Notes under the pieces: model-generated
The model's database searches: none
What the model was told of the DNA's origin: nothing
The model's input: only the letters and a program-made list of their open reading frames with translations
Origin: Rhodothermia bacterium
GTDB taxonomy: Bacteria; Bacteroidota; Rhodothermia; Balneolales; Natronogracilivirgulaceae
Assembly: GCA_007122185.1 (NCBI GenBank)
Contig: SKUI01000023.1
Span: 1 to 6,594 of the forward strand
Reading direction: 5' to 3'
DNA: 6,594 nucleotides
In this document: one piece after another, positions 6,491 through 6,594 of the stretch
How the letters are laid out: every line of letters begins with the position of its first letter
Position numbering within the stretch: position 1 is the stretch's first letter
Made by a program: the position numbers and the translations under genes

Positions 6491-6594
6491 ATGCAAAAGA
6501 TGCAGATGGGTGTGGATGGACCAAATTGTTCCCGTATCATCGCCGGTTTCTGGCGACTGAAACATTGGAACATGTCGGTTAACAGCCTGCTGGA
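6491..6594 (+). CDS. Aldo/keto reductase, YdhF-like, N-terminal part (cut by window end)
   Basis: An open frame runs to the window edge; an in-frame TAA at 6473-6475 limits the start to ATG codons at 6485, 6491, 6500 or 6506. The visible residues include GVDGPNCSRIIAGFWRLKHW followed by NMSVNSLL. This lines up with the N-terminus of E. coli YdhF as I remember it (GPEFSRFVMGYWRLMDWNMSARQLV), so the product is most likely an NAD(P)H-dependent oxidoreductase of the aldo/keto reductase superfamily with a TIM-barrel fold, acting in the cytoplasm. The catalytic Asp-Tyr-Lys-His residues lie beyond the window. GGAGG at 6480-6484 favours the start at 6491. The gene is separated from the nucleotidase genes by 234 bases including the repeat array, so it may have its own promoter, but I could not identify one. 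Substrate unknown. Confidence 0.85.
   Translation, partial: MQKMQMGVDGPNCSRIIAGFWRLKHWNMSVNSLL

Overview
The window is a stretch of bacterial chromosome, fairly GC-rich (mid-50s percent by eye), with all supported genes on the + strand. The likely source is the phylum Bacteroidota or a close relative such as the Balneolota/Rhodothermota group. Three things point there: a TAnnTTTG-type promoter upstream of mnmA, an MnmA with the ETGCC and TPNPCVLCN wording I associate with that group, and a 5'-nucleotidase system split into two adjacent genes. Most starts also lack a Shine-Dalgarno sequence, which is usual in that phylum. The phylum call is an inference, because no rRNA gene is present.

Layout. 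(1) Positions 1-2331 are the 3' part of a threonine operon: the last codons of an upstream gene (probably thrA), then thrB (homoserine kinase) and thrC (threonine synthase). Together they convert homoserine to threonine through O-phosphohomoserine. (2) Positions 2332-2457 are an intergenic region with a good Bacteroidota-type promoter. (3) Positions 2458-6256 look like one transcription unit of four genes: mnmA (tRNA 2-thiouridylase); an exported protein of unknown function that resembles DUF4412 and overlaps mnmA by one base; a lipoprotein carrying only the C-terminal (substrate-binding) domain of 5'-nucleotidase; and a signal-bearing metallophosphatase carrying only the N-terminal catalytic domain. 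The last two probably act together in nucleotide or phosphate-ester salvage outside the cytoplasm. (4) Positions 6257-6484 are non-coding and hold a compact tandem array of a 19-bp GCCGGGC-headed unit: seven full copies plus degenerate edge copies. (5) From 6491 to the window end is the beginning of a YdhF-like aldo/keto reductase, with an unusually good Shine-Dalgarno for this window.

Most of the window is conserved housekeeping sequence. The parts least explained by known gene families are the 19-bp array, the exported protein coupled to mnmA, and the split, order-reversed nucleotidase pair. I saw no CRISPR, insertion sequence, prophage, tRNA or rRNA, and no convincing evidence of a new multi-gene system.
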